Shown here one piece after another: positions 50,902-64,000 of a stretch of 64,000 bases of DNA. Source of the stretch: Hyperoplus lanceolatus (lineage: Eukaryota > Chordata > Actinopteri > Uranoscopiformes > Ammodytidae); contig CM049408.1 in NCBI GenBank assembly GCA_026929865.2, positions 23,478,501 through 23,542,500 on the forward strand, in the 5' to 3' direction. Below the pieces are notes generated by a model, which had not been told where the DNA came from, searched no databases, and saw nothing but the letters and a program-made list of their open reading frames with translations. Positions within the stretch are counted from its first letter, which is position 1. Each line of letters opens with the position of its first letter. Made by a program: the position numbers and the translations under genes.

Positions 50902-53369
50902 TACTGTGAACTCCTTAAGCAATCACCTTTTCTGATAACAGATGATGTCATGAAGGTGAGCTTACTAATGTTTCCACACGGCCATGCAGTTCTGAACAGA
51001 CTTGGTCACATGGGTGATTGAGCAGTTTGAAGGTCTGGGTCAATAACTCTATAAAAAAACATGACAAGCTTCCTCGTGTGCTTCCTTTTGATGCCATCGC
51101 TGTTGGGTATTTTTCCACTCACAGTGAAGAGCATATCTAGTTTCAGGTGCACATGCGACCACAGAAGTGTACCTTGGGTGTGTAGCATGACATGAAGAGA
51201 TGAGTTCTATACCTTTGTGTTGTTTCTGCAGTGGTGTGCAAAGCAAAAAAAAAAATAGGGCAGTTGGAGAATAACTTTGTTTTTTTTTCTCCCTCAAAAA
51301 GACATCTGTAATGGACAACAGACTTTCTAATCAGCTCCAAAGAGAGGAAGCCAATTGGATTTAAATCACGACTTGACTCCCACCAAGCTGTGACCACTGT
51401 CCCAGGGGCAAGGCTGCAGGAAACCCAAACACTGTGATCATATTCTTGTAATCATGTCTTTCGCTGTGTGTGCTGTGGGATTAGCGTGTCTTCTTCAGAG
51501 CAAATTAAATATCTTTCTCGAGACAAGAACAAGGGCGGATGGGAAAAACATGGAAAAAGAAATGTAGCTGTAATCCCTGTTGTCCTCAGTAGCAGACACG
51601 GTTATGAAAGTAGTTCCTGCCAGCCGAAGGAGAAAGTACAGTATAGTTTATTGACATATCAAGCTTGACCAATGGTAGTCAATGAATTACACGTATTATA
51701 CTTTATATGCAGTTATTGACAGCAACACAGCTGAGATGCTGCTAAACTTCTTTACATGATGATTTAAAGTTTGCTATTTGGGGAAAAACCCTTATTTGTT
51801 TTCCTGGTGAAAGTTGGATGATTGAGATGGATTGTTTGACATTTCATAGATACATACATAATTTAACACAACCACTATGTTACTTTACTACATGGGTAGT
51901 GTTTGTATAATGCTTAATTTGAGTTGAATTGAGGTCATAAACATGTAATTAAATTTGCTGCGAAGACGAGGGCAACGCTAGAGTTGTATTGAATTTATAG
52001 TGGATTTACAAAGTCCATGTACCAGTTGAAGTTGGGTTAGTCCAAGCACATATTGAATCTTGTACCTCATATATCTTTAAAGGTGCACGTCCTGTATGAA
52101 GCAACAGCAATACTAAATCCCTTAACTCTCCTCCTAGCAGGCCCTTGATGTTTTTTCAACATTGAAGATTTATTCAATATTTCTGTGCGCTTTAACAAAC
52201 TCTTATGTTGCAGTGGGTTCTTCACCATCTCTTGACCAATGGAAATGGAAAGCAGCTGTTCATATGGTTTGGATGCAGGTAAACCAGTAAAAATAGAAAG
52301 TCCACGTGTGCGCATGGAGAGGGATCACAGAGGAAAATGAAACCCTTATATGAAAAGTCTCATCGGGGTTGACTTATACAAGTACACAAGGAGGTGCTCG
52401 AGGAGGAACTTCTGTCTTTTATCTAAAATCACCTGAACCTCACCTTGTGTTTTTCATTTGGAGATTATGTTATTCCATCCAGACACAAGGCACAGACTTC
52501 TTCCATTTTAGGACTGTTTTTTGTTTATCTTCCTTCAACAATAAGCTAGTGACTCACTCATTAGATTTGCATGTTTGAGTGTTGAGTATTGTTGTTCAGG
52601 CGTATGTGGCAAAGGCAAATGTTTGATGTCATGGGAGAAGATGTTGTGCAGTTGTCTTCTGTTTATCTAGCAATCGTCGAGTTTTGACTGGATGAAGCTG
52701 CATGCTGCTCGGGGTGTTATGTCCTGTTGTGGTGTTGGTTTGAAGTGGTGCAGATGGAGGATGTTTGTATCATGTGTTTTGGGGGTTTTTTTGCGCAAAA
52801 AACCTTGTATGTCTTCACAGTCAAGCTTGTAAATGGATGCTGTCTGCCTCTGTCTCTCTGCCCTTAAGTTTGTGACAAAATGCAAAATCAAGTGGTTTTA
52901 AAAAGGTCAAAGATGAAGTCTAAACACCAGCGTGCACCCACGCACTTCTTGCAGCTGTCAAGAATTGAGTATTGAGAAAGTTTCAAAAAACCACTTCCCA
53001 GTGTTGAGTATTTTTCTTGTCAAATATGGCAATAATTCAAGGCAGGCCTGAGTTGTTCACACATTGCGTCAAAGTGTCAAGTGCTGCTGCCTGACTCAGA
53101 TCAGGATAATGGCTTCATCCTACATGTCTGCAGAGGTTGTTTTTTTCTGCTGAGGTAGAGGTAATTGAAAAAAATAAATTGTTAACAGTTTAGCACATTT
53201 TTTTTATTTTCTTACAACTGGGACTTATAAAGTAAAGTAAAACTTTAGATTTTCATGAATGACCAATACATCCCATTTGGAGAAAATCCCTTTTTTTCCT
53301 CTCTCTCTTTCAGTTTTTCTTTAGGCCTCTTTCGGGAAACGCGGCCGATGATTCATGATTTTCAAAGAG
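50902..53369. other. Gene-free stretch
   Basis: No exon or well-bounded repeat seen. Confidence 0.45.
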
Positions 53370-53432
53370 TTCTCTCTATCCCTCTCTCTCTCTCTCTGTT
53401 TCTGTCTCTCTCCCTCTCTTTCTGTCTCTCCC
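53370..53432. repeat. (CT)n-rich polypyrimidine tract
   Basis: Imperfect CT array with TGT interruptions. The following 53520-53740 is also C/T-rich. Confidence 0.9.
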
Positions 53433-54747
<1,315 letters not shown>

Positions 54748-54810
54748 CTAGTGTTTCTTTGCAGCAGTTGCAGCAGGCCAACACATTGCTGGTGCTGGGA
54801 AATGTTTCTT

Positions 54811-54969
<159 letters not shown>

Positions 54970-55154
54970 TATGACTAAACAGTGTGACATATGGTGCTCT
55001 TTGACAGATCTGCAACATCAGAATTCAGGTTTGGTCTGATTCCAGTTACTTTAATTAGTTCATCGCATTATTGTTAAAAGTTTCCGAACACATAGCTCTC
55101 AGTTTGAAACATCTTGCTTTGTCTCAGACGGCACAATGAATGTACAAATCTATT

Positions 55155-55288
55155 TTAACGGATGATCCAGTGATTCTGGACAATGCTCGCTGTCAAAATC
55201 ACTTTTGTGATAGGAGATATCCACTGATTTTGACCAAAAAAATATTTTGACATCAAGCAGTCTCCAGAATCGTTGACTCCACCTTTAA
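55155..55288. mobile_element. TTAA-type MITE family B, copy 3 (internally deleted)
   Basis: Both ends are TTAA (55155-55158, 55285-55288). The left arm 'ccagtgattctggaca...tgtcaaaatcac' pairs with the right arm 'ttttgacatcaagcagtctccagaatcgttgactccacctt'. At 134 bp it has lost most of the interior present in the 340-355-bp copies and is little more than a foldback. Confidence 0.8.
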
Positions 55289-57878
55289 CATCAAAAAGAT
55301 ACCAATATGCACAATCTACAAAAAAGATTGTTTCACTCAAAAAAGGAATCAGAAAGTTTGGCTGATAAGTTGACGTAATTTTCTTGTTTTGTCATCAACT
55401 GAACCTTAACATATTTCTCACTTTGCTGAGCACACAGGCTTTAAATTCACACACAAGCATAAACATCAGGGCTACACATTCACACCGTGGTGTGACGCTG
55501 TTAAACTGCCGCTTAGTCAGTTGTCCGGAGGCCTGCTTTGGCCCAGAGTGAACCCATGTAAAACCACAAGGTAAACATTATAATATAGAGCAGGGGCAGC
55601 TTAGTCAGAGCACTCGTGCTTTACAAGAGCAAGTGTGTGGTGGAAGAACACGTGTTATCTGTGTCAGAGTTAAAAGAAGGTGCAGCTTTGCAGAGCTCTG
55701 TTGTTTGCAGTTAGGTCAGTGGTAAGTAATTAGGTCAGTTAACAACTTAAATTTAGATATTTCTCTTTGCAAGAAAATATTTGAATGGTAATGTAAGAAT
55801 GACATTAAGTCAAGTCGGAAGATAGCAGAAGACAACTTTATTCATAATGAATCAGATTTTTAGGGACGTTTACACAAACCACGCGAATGCCTTTTGCGTA
55901 CAGTGTGTCTATAGCCACAATATGTTTTGCTTTAGTTAAAAATTGTATGGCATAATAAGTCGAAAACCCTTAGAAGCCTCTAGTATATTAAGCCTTAAAA
56001 ACTATAAAGTAAATCTCATTAAATATGAATCACTTAATTCATCTATAGCTTAACATTCAGAAACACGGCATATCTGCTTCATCTGGACTGTATGTGCTTT
56101 TGAGATATTTATCAGTTTGATTGACAGTTGCCTGGCGACAGCAGTGAACAAGTCCACAGCTGTCATCACATCAGACTAGTTGAGATAGATATTGATAATT
56201 CCTGATGGGACTTTAAGCTTTTTTTAAAGTGGAATTTCACAAACTTCAAAACCAACAGGATGTGCACAACTAAAGAAAAACACCAATACAAAACCCCCAC
56301 TTATGGAATAACCAATAATAACAACATTTTAAAACTTTAAGTAGTAGAAAGCTGACTGCGAAAATTGCTTTATTTTTTAATAACACAGAATTTCTGGAGT
56401 CAGTTGCTTTAAAGACACAGTCATGGTTTATTTATATCTGTCTAAAGTTAGCTTACAGTAGCTAACATTAAGCTACCGGTCGTACTAGTCCAAGTAACAG
56501 CACTTAAACGCCTGTTTGCCGAATGGAGCATGTGTGTTTTATCGCTTATGACATGAACTTTTTTATTGGTAAGTTTTCAAAAAACATACAGAAGTTACAA
56601 ACAGTCGTCCACCCTTGAGCAAGCTCAACTTTTGTAGCGAAGAAGATTGATCTTGAGAGAGATTGATTGTGTAGCACATACTTCAAAGGAGGAGAATGTA
56701 ATACTCCCACACGCAGCGTTCAGTCTGGGAAATAGATCAGAAGACATGTGGATGGATGCAATGAAAAGAAGGAGCAGCACTGCAGAGGTCTACTTACCTC
56801 TTATGGACTAGTTGGTCCAAGTAGCCTGGTAGTCCTGCTGTGTGACAACCTTTAACATGATTTCCCCCTGGGTTTCCCCTGTTGTGCAACACTTCTTTGA
56901 ACCAAAAGTTCAGGGTAAAGGATTTTTTGAAAATGTATTATTGAATTACATTTAATCATATTTGTTTTATTCTTTGTATCCCTTGTATCCTTGTATCCCT
57001 CACTTGTTTATATTATACCTGCTGGTTTTAGGACATTGGAGGTATATCAGCTCCTTTTCCTGACATTCATTCTTGATCTACAAAATCCCCCCCAGGGCTG
57101 TACGCTTATTTTTTTAGGTGGTAGCACTGGTGCTAGCAAGCAAAAAAAATCTGTAGCACAAAAATAAATTCAGTAGCACACAAAGTATGATCGAACACTT
57201 GCATAACCTTAACCCATGCATTTCGCTCTAATTACCTTTTAGCCTGTCATCTTGGTCTCATTTGAAATTCTCAATTAATATCATATCCTAGTGTGTGCAG
57301 TAATAATTGTAGAAAAATTAATAGGGGTGCACTGATTGCAATTTAGACAAAAAAATCTAACCTGCCAATTGTAATTTTTTGCTGATTCAGAATTATTTCT
57401 CCCCATAAAATTAATATCTATATATTTTCTGTATATAGACATATCATTATTATATTCATAATAATATTTTTTTTGTTAAATGTCCTTCTGTTAATTAAAA
57501 CCAAACTTTAAAACATTAAACATAGCCTATTAAATAAACAAGTAGGCCTATATATATATTGGTCAAATTTGGAATAAGTTAAATAGGTTGTTGTGAATGT
57601 GTTGGGAGTAGTTCTTCAGTGGCTTATCAGTTATTTCAAACTTTGTTTAAAAAGACTACTGTTTACTGCTCTCTGCAGCTGAAGCAGTTGATTTTCAAGC
57701 TAGCGCAGGGCTGTGAAGCGCTAACTTCTTGTTCTTACCGGCTTCAAAATAAAAGTCAACTCACGTTTGGCTAGTAACAGACTTTTAATGTGAAGGCGCA
57801 CAGGAAATGTTCTGTTTGCACACGCGCTAACTTAACTGTGTGCCGTCTCCTTCCGGTTATTACCGTTGGTGAAGTGTA
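55289..57878. other. Gene-free stretch, probably repeat-rich at its right
   Basis: 55289-57050 looks unique and AT-rich. From about 57090 the text ('gggctgtacgc', 'gtagcactggtgctagc', 'accggcttcaaaataaaag', 'ccttccggttattaccg') resembles decayed fish DNA elements, but no ends or target duplications could be set. Confidence 0.4.
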
Positions 57879-58602
57879 TAGAGCTGTTAAGCGGAAGTGG
57901 CGGAATTACGGGGCATGGGACCTCTCGGCTTCTGGTCCCAGTCATTAAATGCCTTGGATTACATATGTGTTTTGTATGGGTCTAAATGATAATTTTTCAT
58001 GTGAAGAGTTTGACGGTATGTTGTATGATTATTCGTCTAAAAGCTTTTGAAAAAATGTTACGAGAACAACTACAAGTCTTGTCGCCTCTGTGACGTCACC
58101 TCAACACATTCCCTCCACTTCTCGACTGACAGTGCTAATGCTAATGCTAATGGCTGGCGTGGACAACGCCAACAATCTCTCCACTCGAGAAATTGAAACT
58201 CTCCACATGTCCACTTGTGTAGTGGTTTTCGCCACGCTGAAGACTTTTGTCTTGTCATTGAAAGAAGGCGGTAAAGTGCATTAAAGACACAGCCATGTTT
58301 CTGAGCTAAGCGGGTGCGAGTGGTGGTGACGTATATCATAAGTGTCAAGAGCAGCGAAGAGCTGTAGTCCACAAAAGCGCTCTGCACAAAACCTGACCGT
58401 ATCCAGCTTCTACTCGCTAAATTGTTCCATTCTTTGCACGAAAAAATACCATCTAAATCCATACAAAACATATGTGAAATCGAAGGCATTTCATGACTGG
58501 GACCAGAAAATAATACATTTCTTTCCATTGACTACCGTTGTAATTTTTCGAGCCGAGAGGTCCCATGTCCCGGAAGTAAGCCACTTCCGCTTAACAGCTC
58601 TA
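57879..58602. mobile_element. Foldback DNA element with perfect 23-bp terminal inverted repeats
   Basis: The left end TAGAGCTGTTAAGCGGAAGT (plus GGC) is matched exactly, inverted, by the right end at 58580-58602. Beyond the ends the arms stay similar for well over 100 bp ('catgggacctctcggct', 'ctggtcccagtcat', 'aaatgcctt'). The right arm carries about 44 bp missing from the left. The TA at both ends may be a target duplication. A 152-codon antisense frame inside it is not a transposase. Confidence 0.82.
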
Positions 58603-59080
58603 AAGAGCTGTAGTCCACAAAAGTGGCTTACTTCCGGGAAGAACATTGCTACAATTATCATCTCTGTATGGTTAATATGTCACTGGGGCAAGCAGTTGGT
58701 TAGCTTAGCATAAGGACCGGCGTGTCCAAAGGTAACACAATTAGTATACCAACACCTCTAAAGTCCACAAATAACATTATATTTCACCTTTGTTCAATTC
58801 TACAAAACCTATTCCTTTGACCTACAGATTTGTTTTAGGATTGCATTTTATATCTAGGCTTAGGTGGGTGTTTTCATTGTGTTTGTACAGTAGGTGATAC
58901 TCTTTGTGAATCACCTGATACTGGTGAGAAGAAATGAAGATTTCCACATGAGATAAAATATTTCTTTAAGAACTTTGTGCAATCTATTTCTTCTTATTTG
59001 GTTAAAATTTCAACTGAGCTACCCTGAGCACCATCGTTTTAAAGCCCAGCTGAGACACATCTTTTTGCACAGATTGCCCG

Positions 59081-59081
<1 letters not shown>
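58603..59081. other. Repeat debris next to the foldback element
   Basis: 58603-58642 repeats internal foldback sequence ('aagagctgtagtccacaaaag', also at about 58355-58375) and 'tggcttacttccggg'. 58664-58715 has the 'ggttagcttagcataa' phrase of the 12797/23060 family. The rest looks unique. Confidence 0.5.

Positions 59082-59143
<62 letters not shown>
59082..59143. repeat. (GT)n microsatellite, 62 bp
   Basis: Pure GT array. Confidence 0.98.
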
Positions 59144-59144
<1 letters not shown>

Positions 59145-59514
59145 CAGGAGTTCTGCTTAGGACAGGTGTCCAACCGGTTGCTCGGGTGGGGTAACCCACG
59201 AGCCCCGGGCCTGGCTCTGGTGCCGTAACGCTGGAGGTCAGAGGTTAATGGAGCAGAGTGGCGCCGGCCAGTCATCCCCCAGGATGGATTTGGTAAACAG
59301 TGAAGCTGTCACTGCAGATTAATACTGAGAGGAGGTAGCACAGGGCCGAGCACACAGGGGGCTAATGGCTCCCAACTCAGCCATGAAAGTGCCTGTCTTC
59401 CCCATTCTCCTCTCTCCTTTATCCCCCATAGATAAGCCCCGCAGGCTTAGAGACGGAGCGGAGGAAGGAGGAGGAGGGGAAGGAGGAGAACCAAGCAAAA
59501 GGTAGAAAAAAGTG
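59144..59514. other. Non-coding unique interval, GC-richer
   Basis: Repeat-free, GC-richer sequence ending in an AG-rich stretch at about 59453-59500. It has no exon features; it is a candidate regulatory element only (see findings). Confidence 0.35.
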
Positions 59515-59876
59515 TTAAAGGTGCACTATGCAGTTTCAGGGGATTTAATTACATTTGCAGTTGTTAGTTTATAAAATATGTTTTTTGTACTTGTAATTCT
59601 TAGTATTGAATAATTCTATCAGCATCAATCAAAACAACAATTATTTTGAGGCACCGCCGGGAACCAAACATAAGACTAGAATATGTTTGTAAACAAAACG
59701 GCGGGCCATGCTGCTGTGAACAACAAAATTGAAACAGTATCTTTTCAGGTAGCTTTCTAACTTAAACTGTGTTCCTTGGATCTAATTCAGATATGAGAAT
59801 ATATCTTAGTAAATGTTCACTTCTCTGACACACCCAAAGTAAAAAAAAAAAGTAAAGTAATATATTGCACATTTAA
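59515..59876 (-). mobile_element. TTAA-flanked MITE family A, copy 2
   Basis: TTAA lies at 59515-59518 and 59873-59876. Its reverse complement shares with copy 1 'gtcagagaagtg', 'ctcata-ctgaat', 'aaagctacctgaaaag', 'tttggttcc', 'aattattcaatactaagaattaca' and 'ctgaaactgcatagtgcacctttaa'. The orientation is opposite to the 25731 copy. Confidence 0.8.
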
Positions 59877-62800
59877 CTCTCAGAAAAGAGTAACTAACAA
59901 GGGTGCAATAATCACAAGTGCACTTGAGCACTTGAAACACTGCAAAATAAAAAGAAAGGAGGGCAACATCTAAAAGCTATAGGACGTTTTAAGGCACTGA
60001 GAAGTTTTTGTTTCTTTCTATTGTTTGGAAGTAGGTCCCTGCCCCGAGGTCACTCACTTGTTAGCTCTGAAAGAGCACAGCCCCAAACCGCAGGCCGTCC
60101 TCTGTGGGGGATCTTTGGGGAGTTTTTATAAACCTTTTTTTTATTATTATTATGAAGCGTATGCAAGCGTTGACACTATGGTTAATCTGTCCCTGCATCT
60201 CAGATAGGAGGGGGCGGCTCCACCACCACTTTGTATGCAGCTTGTGTCAAGGCAGGATATTGTATGTCATGTCACATGCGCTGCTCTAGCTTGTGGTTAG
60301 GCTCTCACCACAACTCATCCAACAGAGAGAGAGAAATAGAACGATTATCTTAAAAAATAGTCTTTAATTACATCATGTACTAATACAGACTGTGTTATTT
60401 TTGAATACACGTGAGAAGTGATATTTAGGCCATGTGATACATTTATGGATTTTTTTTATAAAAACATTAACAGTGTGTTCTTTCTAGATGTGTTGAATAT
60501 GAGCATTTTGCATTGGGAACCTTTAACATATATTTTGACTTAAATAACTTCCATGTTGCTCCCAAAAATTGTTTAGGTTTAATGCTTATTATTTGCACAT
60601 AATCTTTAGGAGACAGGGTTGGTCCTAGTAAAAAGGCAACAGTCACATTCATACATAATTATGGACAAAAAACGGTAAGAGAACAGTCATCTGCAAAAAA
60701 ACAAACAAAAAAAATCCTTAAATTCGTAGTTCATAAAAGTACATTGTTGACCTGCATCTCTGTTCATTTGTATACATCTAACTATGTGTGTGTAACCTCT
60801 CTGAAATAACTGCACTCTACTGTACACAGTCCCACTCATTCCTCCAATTACCCCTGATGACCCCTTCCAGCTATGTTGTCAGTTGGCTTGCGTGGGGGTC
60901 CATAGCAGTGTAATGGGGGGGGGGGGGTTTGTCTGAGCATTTTCTATGCAGTGCTCCATTGTACAGTCCTCACAATGGGACAGAGCCTTTGATCTTAGAG
61001 GGGTGCTCCTCTCCTCTCTGCCTCTTCCATCCCTCTTCCTCCTACTCCTCCTCTTCTTCTTTTCACTCCCTCTTTTTTCTTTCTTTCTTTCACTTCTTTT
61101 CCTGTATTAGCCTTGGCCCTCCACGTACCGCCAAAAGGGCCGAGAGGAGCAAAAGGAAATGAAACACTGATTGAAATGAATGAAAATGTAATGAACTGAG
61201 CAGAGGCAAGGGAATACAGAGCAAGCAGGAAAAACTAAAAAAAATCACTTGTTATATTCCTCTTGTCCTTCCTTATTAAAAGGCCCGGGGGAAGGTCCTG
61301 AGATGGACCTTTGACAGATTGTTTGTGGTATATTGTTCAGCCCCCTCATCTCTCCACTGACACAGAGCAGGTGCTGCCAGGCTGAGAACTGAGCCGCGGA
61401 TATGGAGGCTCAATGATGGGAGGGTTGGGTTTTCTATAAGGGCTGAGGGATGGGAGTTTGACTGGGGGGGGGGGGGGGGGCAAACAGGACAGTAAGATCC
61501 CTATACATCCCCTGATGGAGTCTGTCAGGTCAATATTTTCAATACGTTGTGACCGCACTGCTAATTCTGCTGCGGCAATTCAACCACGCTCCCCTACTGG
61601 CTTCGGCTACCGCAGTGCCCCATCATGTCCTCTGTGCTTGGCTTTGAAAAACAGAGCGCTTAGCCCCCCCCCCCCCCCCCCCCCCCGTACACACACACAC
61701 CTCCCTCCCTCACCCTCCTACCAATAGTCCAATGCTCCAGTGAGCGTCTATAGACTCCTGGATCTGCACAGCGTTGCATTGTCTCCCTTCACTGGCCCTC
61801 TGCCAAGAACCGAGCCAGCTTTGGAAAAGTTGTACTTCAGCAGAGTCTAATCTTTTCTTTGCTCCGCTTCTTTTTTTTCTTGCTCCCCTCCCTACTCCAT
61901 TCTTTCTTTTCATCTCCCTGCTCGGCTATTTTCTTTATGCCAGAGAGCCTGCGAGTATTTACCGATGCAGTGGCATTGTGAGTTATTGTGTGTGGGACTG
62001 GATGGAGTGCAACAGGCGGAGTGGAGGGGTGGTGCTCAGGCTGCTGAATAAACAAGGACAGGCACATTGTACAGTAGAGATCTGAGGCATGTTCAGTACT
62101 TTGTAGTAAAGAAAGTAAACCCTAGTCATGCAACTCATTTTAATCTTAGCTTTTATTTGAGATATCTATCCCTAAGATTCCTTTAGACCGCCCAAAACAA
62201 TGGAGGTAAATGAAATTATGATATAATATAATAATTTGTGGTGATTGAAACTTCAAGAGCAAAACCTCTTACAATAATTAACTTTCCCAATAAACTCCCT
62301 GCTACTCTAGGCCTTCCCCAGACCTCACTGTGAAAGGTTTTTATTGAAACTACTCAACCGAAGGCTGGCTTTATTTGACAACTGTTGACCAAAAGGTATT
62401 TCTGTTATCCAGTGAACACACTAATAAACTACTTTGTAAACTCCAAATAATTCTCTTAAAAGAGGAACTCTTTTTCCTTTTGCATATTTTGTTGTGTGGG
62501 GGAGACAGTCCTCCTAAGAAAAAAATGTGAGGGTTTTTCAATTAAGCAAATGTCCCAAAGCGGCATGTGTTTAGGATAAGTGACAGTTCTACTACAGCTT
62601 CAAAGTCCACAAAAGAGAAAGAGTTTGGGTTGGTTAGATGAGTCAATAATGTAAGAATGAGTCTATTTACTTGTATATCCTGTTGACATTACATTTCTTC
62701 ATTAACATGATCATGTTCCTTAACCCAGTAGTTGTTTTTTGCGCCACAATCTGATGTTGTAGTCAAGACCACCCAAAAGTCCAAGTCATAACCAAGACAG

Positions 62801-64000
62801 GGCGAAACCCACACACTGCCTGACACACAATGAAATGTGCAAACCATAGACACATTATGTACTATACTATATAGTATACTATACTACATATAAACTTTAT
62901 ATATACTGTATGTATTTATTAAGGGATATCCCCAGCCGTTTTCATCTTGTCCGGTCTTGAAATAAAATCCAAATTATCGTAAGCCGAGACAAATACGAGT
63001 AAAAAATAACTTGATTCGGAGACAAGATGGAGAACTTCAATAAGTGGTCTCGAGACCAAAACTGGTCTCAAGTACTATAACGCTGCCCTAAACTTAACCC
63101 GACGATTGCTATGCTTGTGGGACTGTGTATCTTCGAAAATTACAAAGATGTTCAGCCACAGCCCAATCATAACATCTTTGAGGTGTTGGAGGAGGGGGGG
63201 GGGTCTGTTTCTGGAAAGAGACGTTGCTATTGAATTCTTCGAGTGCCCTTTTTTCCCCATCCTTTGAGCACAACACATAACATCCGAAGCATTGTATTGC
63301 AGTGAAAACTGATATCTTGGAGACAGATATCTCAAAACAACTTGCCGCATGCCCGATAAAAACCACAACAATTCTGGTTAAAGTGCCCCTTTACAAATTC
63401 CTTTCCTTTACTTATTGTCACTCAGTATCTCAGTCACTCATTAACTTGCTCTACTTCTTTTTTTCTCCTCTCTTATGACATGATAAGACCCGTATTTCCT
63501 CAGGGCGGCTCAGAGGAGTCGGTCTAACTTCCCTGGCCTAACCCTGCACCACACCCCTACCCCAAACAGTGTTGTCTGTCCCGGGAGCACCCACACCCTT
63601 GGTGGCTGCATGCGGGTGGTGGTGGGGGGGGATCTCAGAAGCACTCTACATCCCAGACGTAAACACGGGTGACAAATGGGCCGCGATATCAGGTATCAGG
63701 TGTCGGCGCGGAAGATTTATAAGGTAACAAGACAATGGGAGGCAGACACAAAGAGCCCCCCTATCTACCATCAATGCCCTAAGGCCCGGGTTCCCCCTGT
63801 CCTGAAGCAAAAAACACTCCTTGGTTTCAGCAGCCATGGAGAAAATGATTTCCCCTATTTGTTCCTCTCAGTTTTTCTCATCCATGCAGCACAGATTAGG
63901 CGCTCCTCTCACCCAGCTGAATCAAATGTTGGTGGCTCAGCGGGAGTTGTTGTGGTGCGCTGATTGAAGACAGAGGACTTGTTGAAATGAAGGAAGTCCC
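59877..64000. other. Gene-free right flank
   Basis: Holds homopolymer runs: G at 60915-60927 and 61464-61480, and C at 61664-61686. There is also a long pyrimidine tract at about 61009-61101. Otherwise unique-looking DNA; no exon with convincing splice sites or domain content and no RNA gene recognised. Confidence 0.45.

Noticed and set aside
58070-58528. 152-codon antisense frame, possibly transposase
   Set aside because: It lies wholly inside the foldback element and shows no DDE/D, zinc-finger or helix-turn-helix features.

Overview
The window is vertebrate genomic DNA, almost certainly from a ray-finned (teleost) fish. The signs are sparse coding sequence, an intron-containing gene with GT/AG splice sites, long CA/GT microsatellites, a tRNA-derived SINE, and several short non-autonomous DNA transposon families of types common in spiny-rayed fish. 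The species cannot be named from the sequence alone.

Only one gene is firmly supported: zfp36l1 on the minus strand. It has a 51-nt coding first exon (31095-31145), a 1.0-kb phase-0 intron (30095-31094) and a 1068-nt second coding exon (29027-30094), giving a 372-residue CCCH tandem zinc-finger protein. ZFP36L1 binds AU-rich elements in mRNA 3' UTRs and recruits deadenylation machinery. A probable 2.2-kb 3' UTR runs down to about 26845 and itself carries three UAUUUAU cores, one inside a perfect UUAUUUAUU nonamer, which fits self-regulation. A TATA motif lies about 205 bp upstream of the ATG. A perfect kappaB motif next to a CRE-like motif lies about 750 bp upstream of the ATG.

The remaining 60 kb looks like a gene-poor flank. 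0-12 kb: simple repeats, a TTAA-flanked MITE-like element, and a SINE at 11.07-11.30 kb. 12-23.7 kb: an (AT)n tract, long CA/GT arrays, two copies of a 600-bp fish inverted-repeat element, a 579-bp hAT-like element with a perfect 8-bp target duplication, and a 1264-bp element with repeated subterminal motifs. 24-27 kb: a TTAA-flanked MITE and satellites. 32.7-55.3 kb: three copies of a second TTAA MITE, a diverged duplicated segment at 41.4-42.0 kb, and two very long GT arrays at 54.6-55.0 kb. 57-60 kb: a foldback element, and an inverted-orientation second copy of the 25.7-kb MITE. 60-64 kb: homopolymer-rich unique DNA.

No rRNA, functional tRNA, CRISPR array or intact transposase gene was recognised. 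A short open segment behind a good splice acceptor at the left edge (90-335, minus) may be the last exon of an unidentified neighbour, but this is weak.
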